Of a stretch of DNA of 64,000 nucleotides, positions 1 to 10,964 are shown piece by piece. Source of the DNA: Mycolicibacillus trivialis (GTDB taxonomy: Bacteria; Actinomycetota; Actinomycetes; Mycobacteriales; Mycobacteriaceae). The position numbers and the translations under genes were made by a program. The stretch's first letter is position 1, and every line of letters starts with the position of its first letter. Below the pieces are notes generated by a model that was not told the DNA's origin, searched no databases, and saw only the letters and a program-made list of their open reading frames with translations. The DNA is taken from NCBI RefSeq assembly GCF_002102395.1, contig NZ_LQPZ01000012.1, positions 62,001-126,000 of the forward strand, in the 5' to 3' direction.

Positions 1-486
1 ATGTCCTGGCAGGACGCCGCCTGGACCGACCGGGTGCGCGCCGGCGGTGCGGACATCGACGAGCTGCTGCACCGCAAACGCCCGCTGATGGCCAACGCCA
101 TGCTGCGGGTCTTCTTCGAGGCCTACGAGGTCGTCGCCGACGTGCTGCGCAGCGCTCCGGCCCGGGTCGACACCGACGAACTCACCCGACTCGCCCTCGG
201 GGTGGGCCGGCAGTACATCGCCCAGGGGCGCATCCGCAGCGCCGAACCGGTGTCGGCGCTGCTGTTCGCCACCGCCTGCCAGGTGGCCGCCGACCAGAAC
301 CTGCTGCCCGAGGACACCACCGGCGTGGACACCGCCGAATTGACCCGGCGCCGGGTGGCGTTCCACCGGGAACTGCGCGACGTCCTGCGCGACATCGACC
401 GGATCGAACGGATCTCCCGCGACCAATTCGTCGAACGGGAGGCGCTGCGCCGCTCCGCCGAGCACGACGGCGCCCCCCGACGCTGA
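1..486 (+). CDS. plsB2: Glycerol-3-phosphate acyltransferase, C-terminal part (5' end outside window)
   Basis: This reading frame is open from the first base, so the gene probably starts before the window; the ATG at base 1 is likely internal. The 161 visible residues include a helical stretch around 30-45 ([18 protein letters not shown]) and a later S-LLF-A segment. Both look like the C-terminal region of PlsB-type acyltransferases, whose family length is near 790 residues. The enzyme acylates sn-glycerol-3-phosphate at the membrane in the first step of phospholipid and triacylglycerol synthesis. The catalytic HxxxxD domain is not visible, so the call rests on this C-terminal likeness and on synteny with M. 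tuberculosis Rv2482c. Confidence 0.75.
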   Translation: MSWQDAAWTDRVRAGGADIDELLHRKRPLMANAMLRVFFEAYEVVADVLRSAPARVDTDELTRLALGVGRQYIAQGRIRSAEPVSALLFATACQVAADQNLLPEDTTGVDTAELTRRRVAFHRELRDVLRDIDRIERISRDQFVEREALRRSAEHDGAPRR

Positions 487-523
487 TCAGTCCGGGTTTT
501 CGGGGCCGATTTCCGCCGGGCCT

Positions 524-529
524 TAGGCT
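524..529 (+). promoter_or_regulatory. Probable leaderless -10 element for the CopD-CtaG gene
   Basis: TAGGCT fits the mycobacterial TANNNT -10 consensus. It lies 6 nt before the GTG at 536, so transcription would begin at or next to the start codon. No Shine-Dalgarno sequence is present. Confidence 0.55.
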
Positions 530-535
530 GGTCGC

Positions 536-2542
536 GTGAGCGTCACCCCCACCACCCGCCGGCCGGCCATCGGGCCGCTGCTGGTCGGTGTCGCGGTCCT
601 GGCCGGCGCGGTGGCCGCGGGCACCGGCGGGCTGTCGTTGGCCGCCGCGCTGACCACCACCGGGCTCGCCGACCCGGGACCGGCCACCACCTACGGGCTG
701 CCGTTCATCCGCGCGGCCGGGGAGATCGCCGCCGTGCTGGCGGTCGGCTCGTTTCTGACCGCGGCGTTCCTGCTGCCGCCGCAGGCCAACGGGGTCCTCG
801 ACGCCGGCGGCTACCGGGCGTTGCGGCTGGGCACCGTCGCCTCCGGGGCCTGGGCGGTGTGCGCGGCGCTGCTGGTGCCGCTGACGATCTCCGACGTCTC
901 CGGGCACCCCGTCACCGAACACCTCAACCCCGTCGAACTGTGGTCGGTCGCCGGGCTGGTCAACGTCGCCTCGGCGTGGCGCTGGACCGCGGTGCTCGCC
1001 GCCGCCGTCACCCTCGCCAGCCTGGCGGTGCTGCGCTGGTCGTGGACGCCGGCGCTGCTGGCCGCATCGCTGGCGACGCTCATCCCGCTGGGGCTGACCG
1101 GGCACTCCGCCGCGGGCGGCTCGCACGACCTGGCCACCAACAGCCTGCTGATCCATCTGCTGGCCGGCGCGCTGTGGGCCGGCGGACTGCTGGCCCTGCT
1201 GGTCCACGCCCTGCGCCGCGGTGAGCACGCCGATGTGGCGGCGCGCCGCTTCTCCGCGCTCGCCCTGTGGTGCTTCATCGCGATGGGGCTGAGCGGGGTG
1301 GTCAACGCCGGCGTCCGGGTGCTGCCCGAGGACCTGCTGACCACCGACTACGGGCGGTTGGTGATCGCCAAAGCGGTGGCGCTGATCCTGCTGGGCGTCC
1401 TCGGGTGGCGGCAACGCCGCAGCGGGGTGGCCGCCCTGCGCGCCGACCCGCAGGCCCGCGGGGCGCTGATCCGGCTGGCGCTGATCGAGGCGGTGATCTT
1501 CGGCGCCACCTTCGGCATCGCGGTCGGCCTGGGCCGCACCCCACCGCCGCCACTGCCGATCGGCAACCCGTCGGTTCCGGAGGTCCTGATCGGCTACGAC
1601 TTCGCCGGCCCGCCCACGGTGGCGCGGGTCCTGTTCGATTGGCGTTTCGACCTGCTCTTCGGTACCGCCGCGATCGTGTTCGCCGGGGTCTACCTGGCCG
1701 CCGTGCTGCGGCTGCGCCGCCGCGGGGACGCCTGGCCGGCCGGGCGCACCCTCGCTTGGCTGGTGGGCTGCCTGGCGTTGTTATTCGCCACCTCCTCGGG
1801 CATGGGCCGCTACATGCCGGCGATGTTCAGCATGCACATGGCCGCCCACATGTTCCTGTCCATGCTGGTCCCGATCCTGCTGGTACTGGGCGCGCCGACC
1901 ACGCTGGCGCTGCGCGCGCTGCCGGCCGCAGGCAAGGACAACCCGCCCGGGCCCCGGGAGTGGCTGCTGGCCGGGTTGCACAGCCGGATCTCGGTGTTCT
2001 TCACCAACCCGATCGTGGCCGCGGTGATCTTCGTGGTCGGTTTCTACGGCCTGTACTTCGGCAGCATCTTCGACAGTGTGGTGAACAACCACGCCGGCCA
2101 CGTCGCGATGAACATCCACTTCCTGCTCAGCGGATACCTCTTCTACTGGGTGGTGATCGGTATCGACCCCACCCCGCGACCCATCCCACACCTGGCGAAG
2201 ATCGTGGTGGTGTTCGCGTCGCTGCCGATGCACGCCTTCTTCGGGGTGCTGCTGATGGGCCGGCACACCGTGCTCGGTGAAACGTTCTACCGCGCGCTGG
2301 GGCTGGACTGGCACACCGACCTGATCGGCGACCAGAAACTCGGCGGCGGGATGGCGTGGGCCGCCGGTGAACTCCCGTTGCTGATCGTGATGATCGCGCT
2401 GCTGGTGCAGTGGCACCGCAGCGACGAACGCTCGGCACGCCGCCAGGACCGCGCCGCCGACCGCGACGACGACGCCGACCTGGCCGCCTACAACGCGATG
2501 CTGGCCGAGTTGGCCCGCCGCGACTCGCCCGGGCGGGTCTGA
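536..2542 (+). CDS. CopD-CtaG fusion membrane protein (cytochrome c oxidase assembly / copper)
   Basis: This 668-residue polytopic membrane protein joins two families. Roughly residues 1-330 are a CopD-like copper-resistance domain with many hydrophobic helices. Residues 350-640 are a Caa3-type CtaG domain, recognised by the His/Met-rich stretch near residue 433 (SMHMAAHMF) and the following LVLGAP motif. CtaG proteins help insert copper into cytochrome c oxidase, and CopD proteins move copper across the membrane. A role in copper delivery to the respiratory chain is an inference. The GTG start sits just after a leaderless-type -10. The C-terminal tail is charged and cytoplasmic-looking. Fusions of this kind are known in mycobacteria (compare Rv0102). 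Confidence 0.85.
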   Translation: MSVTPTTRRPAIGPLLVGVAVLAGAVAAGTGGLSLAAALTTTGLADPGPATTYGLPFIRAAGEIAAVLAVGSFLTAAFLLPPQANGVLDAGGYRALRLGTVASGAWAVCAALLVPLTISDVSGHPVTEHLNPVELWSVAGLVNVASAWRWTAVLAAAVTLASLAVLRWSWTPALLAASLATLIPLGLTGHSAAGGSHDLATNSLLIHLLAGALWAGGLLALLVHALRRGEHADVAARRFSALALWCFIAMGLSGVVNAGVRVLPEDLLTTDYGRLVIAKAVALILLGVLGWRQRRSGVAALRADPQARGALIRLALIEAVIFGATFGIAVGLGRTPPPPLPIGNPSVPEVLIGYDFAGPPTVARVLFDWRFDLLFGTAAIVFAGVYLAAVLRLRRRGDAWPAGRTLAWLVGCLALLFATSSGMGRYMPAMFSMHMAAHMFLSMLVPILLVLGAPTTLALRALPAAGKDNPPGPREWLLAGLHSRISVFFTNPIVAAVIFVVGFYGLYFGSIFDSVVNNHAGHVAMNIHFLLSGYLFYWVVIGIDPTPRPIPHLAKIVVVFASLPMHAFFGVLLMGRHTVLGETFYRALGLDWHTDLIGDQKLGGGMAWAAGELPLLIVMIALLVQWHRSDERSARRQDRAADRDDDADLAAYNAMLAELARRDSPGRV

Positions 2543-2672
2543 GCCCGCTTATCCCCAGACGCCGGTTGATCCCCAGGTCGGTGCGGCGGCGGCCGCACCG
2601 TTGCCGGCGCGTCGGTGTCCGCGGGCTTAATGGGGCCAGCCCGCGAGGCGGGACACCATGAGGGGAGACACC

Positions 2673-3188
2673 ATGTTCGAAACACCGTTGACCGTGGTCG
2701 GCACCGTCGTCGCCGAGCCGCGCCGACGACAGGTCGGTGACCGGGAGGTCATCAGCCTGCGGGTGGCCAGCAATTCGCGGCGGCGCACCGCCGACGGCGA
2801 CTGGGAGCCGGGCAACTCGCTGTTCATCACGGTCAACTGCTGGGGCAAGCTGGTGACCGGGGTGGGCGCGGCGCTGGCCAAGGGCGCCCCGGTGATCGCG
2901 GTCGGAAACATCCACACCAGCGAATACGACGACAAGGCCGGTGTCCGCCGGTCCTCGCTGGAGATGCGGGCCACCGCCGTCGGACCGGACCTCTCCCGCA
3001 CCATCGCCCGCATCGAGAAGCCGGCCTACACCGGTGCGCCGGTCGAACCGAGCCGCCCCGCGTCCCCACCGGCCGCTGCGGACAGCGCCGCCGGCGCCGG
3101 CGGGGAGCCGGACGGCGAAGCGGAGCCGGAGGCCGGCGAGGAAGCTGACACCGCTGGTCGGAGCGGTCGACTACCGCTGACCGCCTAG
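2673..3188 (+). CDS. ssbB: Second single-stranded DNA-binding protein (SsbB-type)
   Basis: The 171-residue protein opens with an OB fold (about residues 1-110: TVVGTVVAEP, VSLRVASN-type strands, FITVNCWGKL) typical of bacterial SSB. A low-complexity Pro/Ala/Glu tail follows. It lacks the acidic DDDIPF-type C-terminal tip used by replicative SSB to recruit partners, which agrees with a paralogue rather than the essential Ssb. An in-frame ATG at 2658 exists, but AGGGGAG immediately before 2673 is a good ribosome binding site, so 2673 was chosen. It lies between the CopD-CtaG gene and ettA, as Rv2478c does in M. tuberculosis. A role in repair or competence-like DNA uptake is suggested for SsbB in relatives. 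Confidence 0.85.
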   Translation: MFETPLTVVGTVVAEPRRRQVGDREVISLRVASNSRRRTADGDWEPGNSLFITVNCWGKLVTGVGAALAKGAPVIAVGNIHTSEYDDKAGVRRSSLEMRATAVGPDLSRTIARIEKPAYTGAPVEPSRPASPPAAADSAAGAGGEPDGEAEPEAGEEADTAGRSGRLPLTA

Positions 3189-3206
3189 GCTCGCCGGCGC
3201 GGCCCC

Positions 3207-3212
3207 TAGGAT
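3207..3212 (+). promoter_or_regulatory. Probable -10 element upstream of ettA
   Basis: TAGGAT matches TANNNT and lies about 44 nt before the ettA start, giving a short leader. AGGAAGG at 3238-3244 could serve as a rather distant ribosome binding site. No convincing -35 hexamer is seen. Confidence 0.35.
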
Positions 3213-3256
3213 GGTCTGCGAGCACCACCCCCAAACCAGGAAGGCATCACCGCGGC

Positions 3257-4933
<1,677 letters not shown>

Positions 4934-4984
4934 GGTTGGGGTCACAACAGCGTCGAGGCGATAGCCAGGGCAGGGGCAGACGAT

Positions 4985-7900
4985 GTGACAGCCGATCCGA
5001 AGGGAACGACCTGCAGCCTGGCCGGGGGAGCGGACTTCACCCGCGCCGAGGACATTCCCGACTGGATCACCGCCGCCTACACCGACAGCTATCGCGCGCC
5101 GCGTAGCGAGGCGCCCCGACGCCAGGAGCCGACCGAACCCGCGGCGACGCTGACCCCGGCGATGCTGAGCGCGCACTGCCGGCTCGGGCAGCGACGCCGC
5201 GCCGACGACATCGGCGTCGCCGTCTACCCCGAAGACGACCCCGCCGGCTTCGGCCCGGCCATCCAGGTGGTGACCGGTCACGGCGCCCTGCTGATGGATT
5301 CACTCGCGGTCCTGCTGCACCGCCTGGGCGTCGGCTACGTCGCGATCATGAACCCGGTCTTCGCGGTGCGCCGCGACCCCGACGGCACCCTGCAGAGCAT
5401 CGCGCCCGGCACCCCAGCCGAGGCAGCCAACGAAACCTGGATCCACGTCCAGTTGGCGCCGCACACCGACCCCCGGGTGCTCACCGAGGCCGAGCGGCTG
5501 CTGCCCACCGTCCTCGGTGACGTCCGGCAGGTCACCGCCGACACCACCGCGATGATCGACACCCTCGACCGGCTCGCCGACGCCGTCGACACCGATCCCG
5601 CCGGCCGCTTCCCGGCCCCCGACCGCCACGAGGTCGCCGAACTGCTGCGCTGGCTGCGACGCGGGCATTTCGTGCTGCTGGGCTACCAACGCGGCACCGT
5701 CGAGGGGGAGCGGGTCACCGCGGCCGACGACGACCGCCTCGGGGTGCTGCGGCTGCGCACCGCCACCCACACCCGGCTGGCCGCCGACCACGACCTGCTG
5801 GTCCTCGCCCAGGCCACCACCCCCAGCTACCTGCGGTTCGGCTCCTACCCCTACATCGTGGTGATCCGCGAGACCGCCGCCGACGCCGTCATCGAGCATC
5901 GGTTCATCGGACTGTTCACCGTCGCGGCGATGAACGCCAACGTCCTGGAGATCCCGGTGGTCGCCGGCAAGGTGCAGGCGGCGCTGGAGCTGTCCGAACG
6001 CGACCCCAGCCACCCCGGGCAGCTGCTGCTCGACATCTTCCAGACGATCCCGCACTCCGAGCTGTTCGCCGCGACCGCCGAACAGCTCCTCACCATCGCG
6101 ATGGCGGTGGTGGACCTCGGCACCCGGCGACGGGCCCTGCTGTTCGTGCGCGGCGACCGCCTGGGCCGGTTCGTCTCTTGCCTGGTGTACCTGCCGCGTG
6201 ACCGCTACACCACCGCGGTCCGGCTGGCCATGCAAGACATCCTGGTTCGCGAATTCGGCGGCACCGGCCTGGAGTACACCGCGCGGGTCAGCGAAGCCCC
6301 GTGGGCGCTGGTCCACTTCGTGGTGCGCCTGCCCGCCGACGCCGGCTCGTCCGGTGTCGACACCTCCGAAGCGAACCGGTCCCGGCTCCAGGATCTGCTC
6401 ACCGAGACCACCCGCACCTGGGCCGACCGCCTGCTCGCCGACGCCACCGGCACCGCCGTGGCCTCAGGCACACTCGAGCACTACGCGGCCGCCTTCCCGG
6501 AGGTGTACAGGCAAGGGGTCGCGCCGAGTGAAGCGCTCGAGGACATCGCGGTGATCGAGGCGTTGACCGACGACTCGGTCAAGTTGGTTCTGAGCCGGCT
6601 CAACGACGAAACCTCGCAACTGACCTGGTATCTGGGCGGACACGGTGCGTCCCTGAGCCGCCTGCTGCCGATGCTGCAGTCGATGGGCGTCGTGGTGATC
6701 GAAGAGCACCCGTTCACCGTCACCCGCACCGACGGGCTGGCTGTCTGGATCTACAAATTCAAGGTCTCCCCGCACCCGACGATCACCCTGCCGCCGCAGG
6801 GCCCACAGCGCGACGCCGCCGCCGAACGGTTCGCCGACGCGGTCACCGCGATCTGGCAGGGCCGCGTGGAGATCGACGCGTTCAACGAACTCGTACTGCG
6901 CGCCGGACTGACCTGGCCACAGGTCGCGATCCTGCGCGCCTACTCCCGCTATCTGCGGCAGGCAACGTTCCCCTACAGCCAGCACCACATCGCCGCGGTG
7001 CTCAACGAGAACCCCACGACCGCGGCGTCGCTGGTGGAGTTGTTCGAGGCACTGTTCGACCCCGACCCGGACGGCGCCGCCGCCCGCGACGCGCACGCGG
7101 CGGCCACGGCGGTCAGCGCCGACATCGACGCTCTGGTGAGTCTCGACACCGATCGGATCCTGCGGGCCTTCGCCGCGCTCATCCAGGCCACCCTGCGCAC
7201 CAACTACTTCGTGACGAAACCCGACTCGGCGAGCGCGCACAACGTGCTCGCCGTCAAGCTCGATGCCGCGCAGATCGACCAATTGCCGCTGCCACGACCC
7301 AAATTCGAGATCTTCGTCTACTCCCCGCGCGTGGAGGGTGTGCACCTGAGGTTCGGCTACGTCGCCCGCGGCGGGCTGCGCTGGTCGGATCGCCGTGAGG
7401 ACTTCCGCACCGAGGTGCTCGGGCTGGTGAAAGCGCAGGCGGTGAAGAACGCCGTCATCGTGCCCAGCGGCGCCAAAGGCGGATTCGTGGTCAAGAACCC
7501 GCCGACCCCGACCGGGGACGCCGCCGCCGACCGGGACGCCACCCGCGCCGAGGGCATCGCCTGCTACCGGCTGTTCATCTCCGGGCTGTTGGAACTGACC
7601 GACAACATCGACCACGCGACCGGCGCGGTCAGCGCGCCGCCACAGGTGGTGCGCCGCGACTCCGACGACGCCTACCTGGTGGTGGCCGCCGACAAGGGCA
7701 CGGCCAGTTTCTCCGACATCGCCAACGAGGTCGCCGCCGACTACGGCTTCTGGCTGGGCGACGCCTTCGCCTCGGGTGGATCGGTCGGCTATGACCACAA
7801 GGAGATGGGCATCACCGCCCGCGGCGCCTGGGAGAGCGTCAAACGCCACTTCCGGGAGATCGGCGTCGACACCCAAAGTGAGGACTTCACCGTCGTCGGC

Positions 7901-9817
7901 ATCGGTGACATGAGTGGTGACGTGTTCGGCAACGGCATGCTGCTGTCGCGCCACATCCGCCTGGTCGCGGCCTTCGACCACCGGCACGTCTTCCTCGACC
8001 CCGACCCCGACGCACGGAGTTCGTGGACGGAACGACGCCGCCTGTTCGACCTGCCGCGCTCGAGTTGGGACGACTACGACCGATCGCTGCTCAGCGAGGG
8101 CGGCGGCGTCTACAGCCGCGAACACAAATCGATCCCGGTCAGCCCCCAGGTCCGCGCCGCGCTGGGCCTCGACGACGACGTCACCGAGCTGGCGCCGCCC
8201 GCACTCATCCGTGCGGTGCTGCGCGCCCCGGTCGACCTGCTCTACAACGGCGGCATCGGCACCTACATCAAGGCCGAGAGCGAGGCCGACGCCGACGTGG
8301 GCGACCGCGCCAACGACGCCGTCCGGGTCAACGCGAACCAGTTGCGCGCCAAGGTCGTCGGCGAGGGCGGCAACCTGGGCGTCACCCCCCGGGGCCGCAT
8401 CGAGTTCGACCTGTGCGGTGGCCGGATCAACACCGATGCGTTGGACAACTCCGCCGGGGTGGACTGCTCCGACCACGAGGTCAACATCAAGATCCTCATC
8501 GACTCGCAGGTCACCGCCGGGACGATCCGCGCCGAGGAGCGCGCCGAGTTGCTGGCTTCGATGACCGACGAGGTGGCCGAACTGGTGCTGGCCGACAACG
8601 CCGCCCAAAACGACCTGATGGGCACCAGCCGCGCCAATGCCGCCAGCCTGCTGCCGGTGCACGCGGCGCAGATCCGCGACCTCGAGGAGCGCGCCGGGCT
8701 CAACCGGCAACTCGAGGCGCTGCCCTCGGAGAAGGAGATCGGTCGGCGCGCCGGCGCCGGCCTGGGGCTGACCTCCCCGGAACTGGCGACGCTGATGGCC
8801 CACGTCAAACTCTCGCTGAAAGAGGACCTGCTGGGCACCGACCTGCTCGACCAGGACGTGTTCGCCGCCCGGCTGCCGGTGTACTTCCCCGCGCCGCTGC
8901 GCGAGCGGTTCCCCGACGCCATCCGCACCCACCAGCTGCGCCGCGAGATCGTGGCCACGATGACCGTCAACGACCTCGTCGACACCTGCGGTATCGCCTA
9001 CGCCTACCGCATCGCCGCCGACGTCGGGGTCGGCATGGTCGACGCCGTGCGCGCCTACGCCGCCACCGACGCCATCTTCGGGGTGGGGGAGTTGTGGCTG
9101 CGGATCCGCGCCGCGGCCACCGAACACCGGCTGCCCAGCACGGTGTCCGACCGGATGACCCTCGACCAGCGCCGGCTCATCGACCGCGCGGGGCGCTGGC
9201 TGCTCAACAACCGGCCCCAGCCGCTGGCGGTCGGCGCCGAGATCAACCGGTTCGCCGCCAAGGTGCAGGCGCTGACCCCGAAACTCGGGGAGTGGCTGCG
9301 CGGCGACGACAGCGCCATCGTCGAGCAGCACATCGGTGAGCTCACCGAACACGGCGTGCCCGAGGACCTGGCGTCCGCGGTGGCGTTGGGGCTGTACCGC
9401 TACAGCCTGCTCGACATCATCGACATCGCCGAGATCACCGACCGTGACGACGCCGAGGTGGCCGACGCCTACTTCGCCCTGATGGACCACCTCGGCACCG
9501 ACGCGCTGCTCACCGCGGTGGCCGCGCTGCCCCGGGACGACCGGTGGCGCTCCCTGGCCCGGCTGGCCCTGCGCGACGACATCTATGCTTCGCTGAAATT
9601 GCTCTGCGTCGACGTGTTGGCAGTCGGCGAACCCGACGAGGACGGTGTGCAGAAGATCGTGGAATGGGAACAGATCAACGGCTCGCGGGTGCGACGCGCG
9701 CAACGCACCCTCAAGGAGATCTACGCCGGCGAGGAGCAGGATCTGGCCGCGCTGTCGGTCGCCGCGCGGCAGATCCGCAGCATGACCCGCTCCGGTGGGC
9801 GCGGGATCGCCGGGTGA
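4985..9817 (+). CDS. gdh: NAD-specific glutamate dehydrogenase, large (about 180 kDa) class
   Basis: At 1610 residues this belongs to the L_180 class of NAD-dependent glutamate dehydrogenases (M. tuberculosis Rv2476c is about 1620). The long N-terminal half has ACT-like regulatory modules. The catalytic core starts near residue 790 ([16 protein letters not shown]), with Lys-rich GAKGGF near 831 and a Rossmann GxGxxxG stretch ([11 protein letters not shown]) near 970. It interconverts glutamate with 2-oxoglutarate plus ammonium. In mycobacteria this enzyme is known to be restrained by the FHA protein GarA under PknG control. The ATG at 4983 is immediately followed by a stop, so the GTG at 4985 is used. 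Its end overlaps the next gene by 4 bp. Confidence 0.95.
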   Translation: MTADPKGTTCSLAGGADFTRAEDIPDWITAAYTDSYRAPRSEAPRRQEPTEPAATLTPAMLSAHCRLGQRRRADDIGVAVYPEDDPAGFGPAIQVVTGHGALLMDSLAVLLHRLGVGYVAIMNPVFAVRRDPDGTLQSIAPGTPAEAANETWIHVQLAPHTDPRVLTEAERLLPTVLGDVRQVTADTTAMIDTLDRLADAVDTDPAGRFPAPDRHEVAELLRWLRRGHFVLLGYQRGTVEGERVTAADDDRLGVLRLRTATHTRLAADHDLLVLAQATTPSYLRFGSYPYIVVIRETAADAVIEHRFIGLFTVAAMNANVLEIPVVAGKVQAALELSERDPSHPGQLLLDIFQTIPHSELFAATAEQLLTIAMAVVDLGTRRRALLFVRGDRLGRFVSCLVYLPRDRYTTAVRLAMQDILVREFGGTGLEYTARVSEAPWALVHFVVRLPADAGSSGVDTSEANRSRLQDLLTETTRTWADRLLADATGTAVASGTLEHYAAAFPEVYRQGVAPSEALEDIAVIEALTDDSVKLVLSRLNDETSQLTWYLGGHGASLSRLLPMLQSMGVVVIEEHPFTVTRTDGLAVWIYKFKVSPHPTITLPPQGPQRDAAAERFADAVTAIWQGRVEIDAFNELVLRAGLTWPQVAILRAYSRYLRQATFPYSQHHIAAVLNENPTTAASLVELFEALFDPDPDGAAARDAHAAATAVSADIDALVSLDTDRILRAFAALIQATLRTNYFVTKPDSASAHNVLAVKLDAAQIDQLPLPRPKFEIFVYSPRVEGVHLRFGYVARGGLRWSDRREDFRTEVLGLVKAQAVKNAVIVPSGAKGGFVVKNPPTPTGDAAADRDATRAEGIACYRLFISGLLELTDNIDHATGAVSAPPQVVRRDSDDAYLVVAADKGTASFSDIANEVAADYGFWLGDAFASGGSVGYDHKEMGITARGAWESVKRHFREIGVDTQSEDFTVVGIGDMSGDVFGNGMLLSRHIRLVAAFDHRHVFLDPDPDARSSWTERRRLFDLPRSSWDDYDRSLLSEGGGVYSREHKSIPVSPQVRAALGLDDDVTELAPPALIRAVLRAPVDLLYNGGIGTYIKAESEADADVGDRANDAVRVNANQLRAKVVGEGGNLGVTPRGRIEFDLCGGRINTDALDNSAGVDCSDHEVNIKILIDSQVTAGTIRAEERAELLASMTDEVAELVLADNAAQNDLMGTSRANAASLLPVHAAQIRDLEERAGLNRQLEALPSEKEIGRRAGAGLGLTSPELATLMAHVKLSLKEDLLGTDLLDQDVFAARLPVYFPAPLRERFPDAIRTHQLRREIVATMTVNDLVDTCGIAYAYRIAADVGVGMVDAVRAYAATDAIFGVGELWLRIRAAATEHRLPSTVSDRMTLDQRRLIDRAGRWLLNNRPQPLAVGAEINRFAAKVQALTPKLGEWLRGDDSAIVEQHIGELTEHGVPEDLASAVALGLYRYSLLDIIDIAEITDRDDAEVADAYFALMDHLGTDALLTAVAALPRDDRWRSLARLALRDDIYASLKLLCVDVLAVGEPDEDGVQKIVEWEQINGSRVRRAQRTLKEIYAGEEQDLAALSVAARQIRSMTRSGGRGIAG

Positions 9818-10230
9818 GCGGCACCGGATTCGTCACCCCGGTCTCGGTGCGCTGGTCGGACATCGACATGTACCAGCACATCAACCACGCCACGATGGTG
9901 ACGCTGCTGGAAGAGGCCCGCATCCCGTTCCTATCCCCGGTCTTCGGCGCGGAGATCATCACCACCGGGCTGCTCATCGCCGAGGTGCGGATCTCCTATA
10001 AAGGTCAGCTGCGCCTGCTGGACTCGCCGCTGCAGGTGACGATCACCGTCGACCGGTTGCGCGCGGTGGACTTCACCCTCGGCTACGAGGTCCGCTCGGT
10101 CAACGCCGCCCCCGACTCGCGGCCGGCGGTGATCGCCGAGACCCAGCTGGCCGCGTTCGACATCGACGAGCAGCGCCTGGTGCGGCTGTCCGCCGAGCAC
10201 CGGGAGTATCTGGGCCGGTTCGTGCGCTGA
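9814..10230 (+). CDS. Hotdog-fold acyl-CoA thioesterase (4HBT family)
   Basis: This 138-residue protein starts at a GTG overlapping the gdh stop codon, implying translational coupling. Near the N-terminus it has the 4-hydroxybenzoyl-CoA thioesterase signature ([16 protein letters not shown], about residues 13-28), including the catalytic Asp and the His-x-Asn pair. Such proteins hydrolyse acyl-CoA thioesters; the acyl chain cannot be deduced. The order gdh then thioesterase matches M. tuberculosis Rv2476c-Rv2475c. Longer upstream extensions of this frame lie inside gdh and were rejected. Confidence 0.88.
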   Translation: MSGTGFVTPVSVRWSDIDMYQHINHATMVTLLEEARIPFLSPVFGAEIITTGLLIAEVRISYKGQLRLLDSPLQVTITVDRLRAVDFTLGYEVRSVNAAPDSRPAVIAETQLAAFDIDEQRLVRLSAEHREYLGRFVR

Positions 10231-10268
10231 GTGCCGGACGGACCGGGGGAATCACCGCTGTGCCGTCG

Positions 10269-10299
10269 TTGCCGCATCATGATGCGTTGGACGTATCAT
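10269..10299 (+). promoter_or_regulatory. vapBC promoter with embedded palindromic operator
   Basis: A candidate -35 (TTGCCG, 10269-10274) and -10 (TATCAT, 10294-10299) are separated by 19 bp. The spacer region contains a perfect 14-bp palindrome, CGCATCATGATGCG, at 10273-10286. The -10 ends 6 nt before the vapB ATG, so the transcript is probably leaderless. A palindrome overlapping the promoter is the classic layout for autorepression by a VapB antitoxin or VapBC complex. Confidence 0.65.
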
Positions 10300-10305
10300 C
10301 GTGTC

Positions 10306-10530
10306 ATGCGAACCACCGTGGTCATCGACGCCGACGTGGCTGCCGAGATCGAGCGGCTGCGTCGCGAGGGGCTGGGCATCAGCGAGGCCCTGAATCTGCT
10401 GGCGCGCCGGGGGATATCTGCAGGCAGTTCGGTCCGCCAAAAATATCGGCACCGCACCGCGCCGGTCGGATTGAAAATCGACGTCACCGACGTCGCCGAC
10501 GTTCTGGGCCTACTCGACGATGATCGTTGA
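10306..10530 (+). CDS. vapB: VapB-family antitoxin (ribbon-helix-helix-like)
   Basis: The 74-residue protein begins MRTTVVIDADVAAEIERL, a short beta strand followed by a helix as in MetJ/Arc-type antitoxins, and ends in an acidic segment (DVTDVADVLGLLDDD) suited to binding a toxin. The ATG at 10306 follows a leaderless -10 and a palindromic operator. It overlaps the PIN-domain toxin gene by 11 bp. It would repress its own operon and block the toxin. The pair is not in the corresponding M. tuberculosis interval as I remember it, and the local base composition is slightly less GC-rich than that of its neighbours, which suggests acquisition. Confidence 0.82.
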   Translation: MRTTVVIDADVAAEIERLRREGLGISEALNLLARRGISAGSSVRQKYRHRTAPVGLKIDVTDVADVLGLLDDDR

Positions 10531-10951
10531 CGCCAACCTGCTGCTGTTCGCGGTCGATGAGAGCAGCCCCCACAATCCGGCGGCCGCGGACTGGCTGCGG
10601 AAAACCCTCGATGGGGACATTCGTGTCGGGCTGCCGTGGCAGACAATCGGTGCGTTTCTGCGGATCATCACCCATCCGCGGGTCAGCCGGAACCCTTTGA
10701 GCGGGGCGGCAGCATGGAGCCATGTCGCTGACTGGTTGGCGGTCCCAGTAGTGTGGATACCGCCGGCCACCGAGTCCACCGCCCGGATTTACGCCAGCCT
10801 CGGAGAGCGGGTCGAGCTCACCGGGAACCTGGTGCCCGATGCTCAACTCGCCGCCCTGGCGATCGAGCACGGCGTCGAAATCGTCTCTGCCGATACCGAT
10901 TTCTTGCGATTCCCGGGTGTACGTCTGGTCAACCCGCTCGTGTCGGACTGA
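10520..10951 (+). CDS. vapC: VapC-family PIN-domain ribonuclease toxin
   Basis: The 143-residue protein starts MIVDANLLLFAVD with the first PIN acidic residue at position 4. It carries the GLPWQTIGAFLRIITHPRV stretch common in one mycobacterial VapC subgroup and ends with the paired acidic motif (GNLVPDAQLAALAIEHG, then SADTDFLRFPGV). These residues form the Mg-dependent RNase site that cleaves tRNA or rRNA in characterised relatives; the target here is unknown. The gene overlaps vapB by 11 bp, so the two are co-translated. No truncation is seen, so the toxin looks functional. Confidence 0.88.
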   Translation: MIVDANLLLFAVDESSPHNPAAADWLRKTLDGDIRVGLPWQTIGAFLRIITHPRVSRNPLSGAAAWSHVADWLAVPVVWIPPATESTARIYASLGERVELTGNLVPDAQLAALAIEHGVEIVSADTDFLRFPGVRLVNPLVSD

Positions 10952-10964
10952 ACGGTAGACCGGG

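Noticed and set aside
6464-9703. A 1079-codon open frame on the minus strand inside gdh
   Set aside because: It mirrors the gdh codon pattern in a GC-rich genome and encodes low-complexity Arg/Gly/Val-rich sequence with no domain. Gdh on the other strand is certain.
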